The notes beneath the pieces are model-generated. The model did no database searches. It was not told where the DNA came from and saw only the letters and a program-made list of their open reading frames with translations. Below are positions 6,947 to 8,700 of a DNA stretch of 8,700 bases, piece by piece. The position numbers and the translations under genes were made by a program. Source of the stretch: Deltaproteobacteria bacterium (GTDB taxonomy: Bacteria; Desulfobacterota; Binatia; Binatales; Binataceae); the NCBI GenBank assembly GCA_003161515.1, contig PMOH01000120.1, positions 1-8,700 on the forward strand, given 5' to 3'. Numbering within the stretch: position 1 is the stretch's first letter; each line of letters starts with the position of its first letter.

Positions 6947-6978
6947 AATCGCGCCTCGAAGGAATCGTGCCTTGAAGG
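6947..6978 (+). repeat. Two-copy 16-bp tandem repeat
   Basis: AATCGCGCCTCGAAGG (6947-6962) is followed directly by AATCGTGCCTTGAAGG (6963-6978): 14 of 16 bases match, with no gap. It looks like an old local slippage duplication in non-coding sequence. Confidence 0.6.
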
Positions 6979-7054
6979 TTCAACGAGACCTCCGGTTCAG
7001 AATGCTGGCGAGCCCATCGAGAGGACCGCGCTCGACTGAAAGACGAGCAACACA

Positions 7055-7321
7055 ATGCGCTCAACGATGCGTGAGCAGGCATATTGGGTTTATCTCCGGC
7101 GAGCGGTCTATTCTGGATGCGGTGAAGAAAGGATTGGAGCTGCCGGCCGATGCGCTGGCGGCGTCACGCGAAGTGCTGTCGTGCTTCGGCAACATGTCCT
7201 CGGCGAAGGTGATGTTCGTGCTACAGCGGATGATGCAGCAGGCGCGACCCGGGCAACACGGGTGCGCGATGGCGTTTGGACCGGACTGACAGCGGAGACG
7301 ATGCGCTTCCATGTGGTCTAG
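7055..7321 (+). pseudogene. Type III polyketide synthase (chalcone/stilbene synthase-like), 3' remnant
   Basis: Only the last ~90 codons of a ~350-codon enzyme remain. These enzymes build alkylresorcinols, pyrones or similar phenols from malonyl-CoA. Three frame segments join in order: MREQAYWVY, then ERSILDAVKKGLELPADALAASREVL with GNMSSAKVMFVLQRMM, then GLTAETMRFHVV to TAG 7319-7321. The first switch fits one extra base near 7095 (CTCC for CCC); the second fits one lost G in CCGGACTG near 7283, because FGPD-stop becomes FGPGLTAE. The net shift is zero. The catalytic His of the usual WxxHPGG motif is Tyr (CAT to TAT at 7091-7093) and the motif reads YPGE. The catalytic-Asn motif GNMSSA survives. 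The 5' two-thirds are absent, since the flippase-like gene ends only 564 bases upstream. The remnant stop overlaps the start of the methyltransferase gene. Start coordinate is approximate. Confidence 0.82.
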
Positions 7322-8024
7322 TGCACAGATCGATCTCAGTCGGCGGGTTTCTCCGCGTGAGTTCCCGGAGCTTTTGGATGGTGACTGTAGTTATGAGGAT
7401 TTCCGTGACTGCTTGCTCAGTCTGGAAAAAGTGAATCGCTGGCTTTTAGGCTATCGGCCGACGCTGACGTGGCTGGAGCGGCTACCGCGCGGCTTGCGTG
7501 AGCCGATGCACATCGTCGACGTGGGCAGTGGCGGTGGAGATCTACTGCGGCAGATTGCAGGCTGGGCACGGAGACGGGGCATCGCCGTGCAGTTAACCGG
7601 AATCGACTTGAATCCTTATGCGGCGCGCGCGGCAGCGGAGTCCACGCCGAAGGAGCTCGGAATTACATGGGTGACCGGCGATGCCAGGGTGTATCGGCCG
7701 CAGAAGCCGATGGATATCGTCGTTAGTTCGCTGCTGGCACATCATCTAGAGGACGAAGAGATCGTTGCGCTGCTGCGGCGGATGGAAGCGAACGTGCAGC
7801 TGGGTTGGTTTATCAACGATTTGGAACGGGCGGAGTGGAGTTATCGGATGTTTGGGTTGGTGCGGTGGCACCCGATTGTGAGGCATGATGGGCCGGTGTC
7901 GTTCCGGCGAGCCTTCCGGAAGGAGGATTGGGTACGCCTGTTGGCTGCGGCTGATGTTCCGCGAGAGGTGGCGACGGTAGAACATTGGCGGCCGGGACGG
8001 TTGTGCGTGGGGCGGTGGAAGTGA
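7311..8024 (+). CDS. Class I SAM-dependent methyltransferase linked to a type III PKS remnant
   Basis: An intact 237-residue cytoplasmic methyltransferase. A helical N-terminal part (CSYEDFRDCLLSLEKVNRWLLGYRP, about 26-50) precedes the Rossmann core. Motif I IVDVGSGGGDLL is at 68-79, the SAM-ribose acidic residue Asp99 is in GIDLNP, TGDAR (122-126) is the adenine loop, and SSLLAHHLED (139-148) is motif IV-like. The C-terminal INDLERAEWSYRMFGL and DGPVSFRRAFRKEDW resemble methyltransferases found beside type III polyketide synthases and FAD oxidoreductases. It overlaps the synthase remnant by 11 bases, as expected for a translationally coupled operon, so it likely once O-, C- or N-methylated that polyketide. 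An in-frame stop at 7287-7289 leaves ATG 7311 as the first possible ATG; its ribosome site is weak. No flavoprotein gene follows. It may be an orphan enzyme now. Confidence 0.85.
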   Translation: MWSSAQIDLSRRVSPREFPELLDGDCSYEDFRDCLLSLEKVNRWLLGYRPTLTWLERLPRGLREPMHIVDVGSGGGDLLRQIAGWARRRGIAVQLTGIDLNPYAARAAAESTPKELGITWVTGDARVYRPQKPMDIVVSSLLAHHLEDEEIVALLRRMEANVQLGWFINDLERAEWSYRMFGLVRWHPIVRHDGPVSFRRAFRKEDWVRLLAAADVPREVATVEHWRPGRLCVGRWK

Positions 8025-8044
8025 GGTCGGTGATTGTGAAGCGT

Positions 8045-8060
8045 CTCGTTAGACTAAGAG
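8045..8060. promoter_or_regulatory. Imperfect palindrome upstream of the DUF2306 gene, possible operator
   Basis: CTCGTTAGACTAAGAG is near-palindromic (CTC-TTAG against CTAA-GAG with one bulged G). Its GTTAGAC core (8048-8054) recurs inverted as GTCTAAC at 8107-8113, 18 bases before the DUF2306 start. TetR-type repressors often bind such half-sites, but no repressor gene is in view. This is only a candidate. Confidence 0.25.
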
Positions 8061-8130
8061 ATGTGAAGCATATCGCCCAGGCCGCCCTCGTGGCGCATCT
8101 CATAGCGTCTAACCATCTGAGAGGCGAATA

Positions 8131-8700
8131 ATGGCATCTTTCACCCTGCCTACACTCAGTGCCAGCCGCTCCAGATTCAAACCCGTTCTCTGGATCTTTC
8201 TTGGTGTCACGACGCTCTTTGTCTTCATCACGTCAGAGGTCCTTCTTTTCACCGATTACCCCATGTACCATGCCTACCGCCTGCAGGTTATAGCCGACCG
8301 CGGACTCCTCATCCCGCACGCGCTCTTCGGAACCTTCGCTCTGCTGGCCGGCCCTCTGCAGTTCTCGTCGCGCCTTCGGCAGCGTCACCTGAAGTTCCAT
8401 CGCGTGATAGGCCGCATGTACTTCATCTGCGTCATCCTCGGCGCCTTTACCGGGATCGCCCTTGCGACCGGACGTCCCGGGCTGCCTGGGACCGCCATGC
8501 AAGGCGCTGCATGGATCGTCTGCACTGCCGCTGCCGTGATTGCCGCGCGTAACGGACAGATCGCCGTGCACCGCCAGTGGATGGCCCGCTCCTATGCGGT
8601 CACGTTCACCTTTGTCTCCACCCGTGTACTCAACCTTGTGCCCGCTTACTGGAGCCATCTTGGCGACGTACTGTCGGCGGTTGGCGTCATCGCCTTCACC
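8131..8700 (+). CDS. DUF2306 multi-pass membrane protein, N-terminal part (3' end outside window)
   Basis: The frame is open from ATG 8131 to the window edge, giving 190 residues. GAGG lies 6 bases before the ATG, so the start is well supported. Hydrophobic segments are visible at about 19-41, 58-79, 93-113, 121-140 and 154-173. Family marks are an HRxxGRxY motif (90-97) and HRQWMARSY (147-155), both typical of DUF2306 membrane proteins. Conserved His residues (63, 90, 147) could in principle bind heme or metal, as in some cytochrome-like membrane proteins, but this is speculation; the family has no settled function. The gap to the methyltransferase stop is 106 bases with a possible operator, so it probably has its own promoter. 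A 141-codon minus-strand frame lies inside it and is only a shadow. Confidence 0.85.
   Translation, partial: MASFTLPTLSASRSRFKPVLWIFLGVTTLFVFITSEVLLFTDYPMYHAYRLQVIADRGLLIPHALFGTFALLAGPLQFSSRLRQRHLKFHRVIGRMYFICVILGAFTGIALATGRPGLPGTAMQGAAWIVCTAAAVIAARNGQIAVHRQWMARSYAVTFTFVSTRVLNLVPAYWSHLGDVLSAVGVIAFT

Larger units (their letters stand above)
6491..7054. other. Gene-poor gap holding repeat copy B and a short tandem duplication
   Basis: I find no supportable gene in these 564 bases. A minus-strand frame (6570-6779, possible GTG start, no ribosome site) has no recognised domain. The gap contains repeat copy B at 6745-6884 and a two-unit 16-base tandem repeat at 6947-6978. The last part probably includes decayed 5' sequence of the type III polyketide synthase. 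No clear intrinsic terminator follows the flippase-like gene. Confidence 0.5.

Noticed and set aside
8233..8658. Minus-strand frame of 141 codons at the right end
   Set aside because: Shadow of the DUF2306 gene, whose plus-strand frame has a good ribosome site, membrane segments and family motifs.
1..8700. Search for CRISPR arrays, tRNA/rRNA genes, transposase genes, toxin-antitoxin pairs and sigma-54 -24/-12 promoters
   Set aside because: No regularly spaced repeats, no tRNA-like cloverleaf, no transposase motifs and no TGGCAC-N5-TTGC match were found by eye; TGGCAC occurrences inside the methyltransferase gene lack the -12 element.

Overview
The window looks like the chromosome of a Gram-negative, mid-to-high GC environmental bacterium. 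An MlaA-type outer-membrane protein implies two membranes, and an NtrC-type regulator with a GAFTGA loop implies sigma-54. The gene content (cupin, NmrA-like reductase, DUF2306 protein, type III polyketide synthase remnant with a methyltransferase, GT39-like protein, flippase-like protein) suits a soil lineage such as Acidobacteriota or a former deltaproteobacterial group, but I cannot place the phylum from sequence alone.

Layout. Bases 1-1178 (+) carry the end of a cupin gene and an intact NmrA-like NAD(P)-binding oxidoreductase, probably one transcript. A 279-base convergent gap with two hairpin-forming repeats follows. Bases 4114-1458 (-) read as one operon: histidine kinase remnant, NtrC-family response regulator, mlaA. 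The kinase and regulator are each broken by a frameshift best explained as a 2-base loss in a dinucleotide run, while mlaA is intact. Bases 4617-6490 (+) hold a GT39-like membrane protein that appears to have lost its middle, then an intact flippase-like (UPF0104/LPG-synthase TM) protein. Two copies of a diverged ~140-bp direct repeat, unexplained by any gene, lie on either side of this pair (4242-4380 and 6745-6884). Bases ~7055-7321 are the 3' end of a dead type III polyketide synthase, overlapping an intact class I methyltransferase (7311-8024). The window ends inside a DUF2306 membrane protein (8131 onward).

Main message: from about 2.3 to 7.3 kb, intact genes alternate with decayed ones. 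Broken: the two-component system, the GT39-like gene and the polyketide synthase. Intact by eye: mlaA, the flippase-like gene and the methyltransferase. Either this is a real segment of gene decay or part of the signal is indel error in the assembly; read mapping would decide. I did not find a convincing new defence, mobile or biosynthetic system. The best leads are the unexplained ~140-bp repeat pair, the broken two-component operon around an MlaA with no lipobox cysteine, and the internally shortened GT39-like protein.
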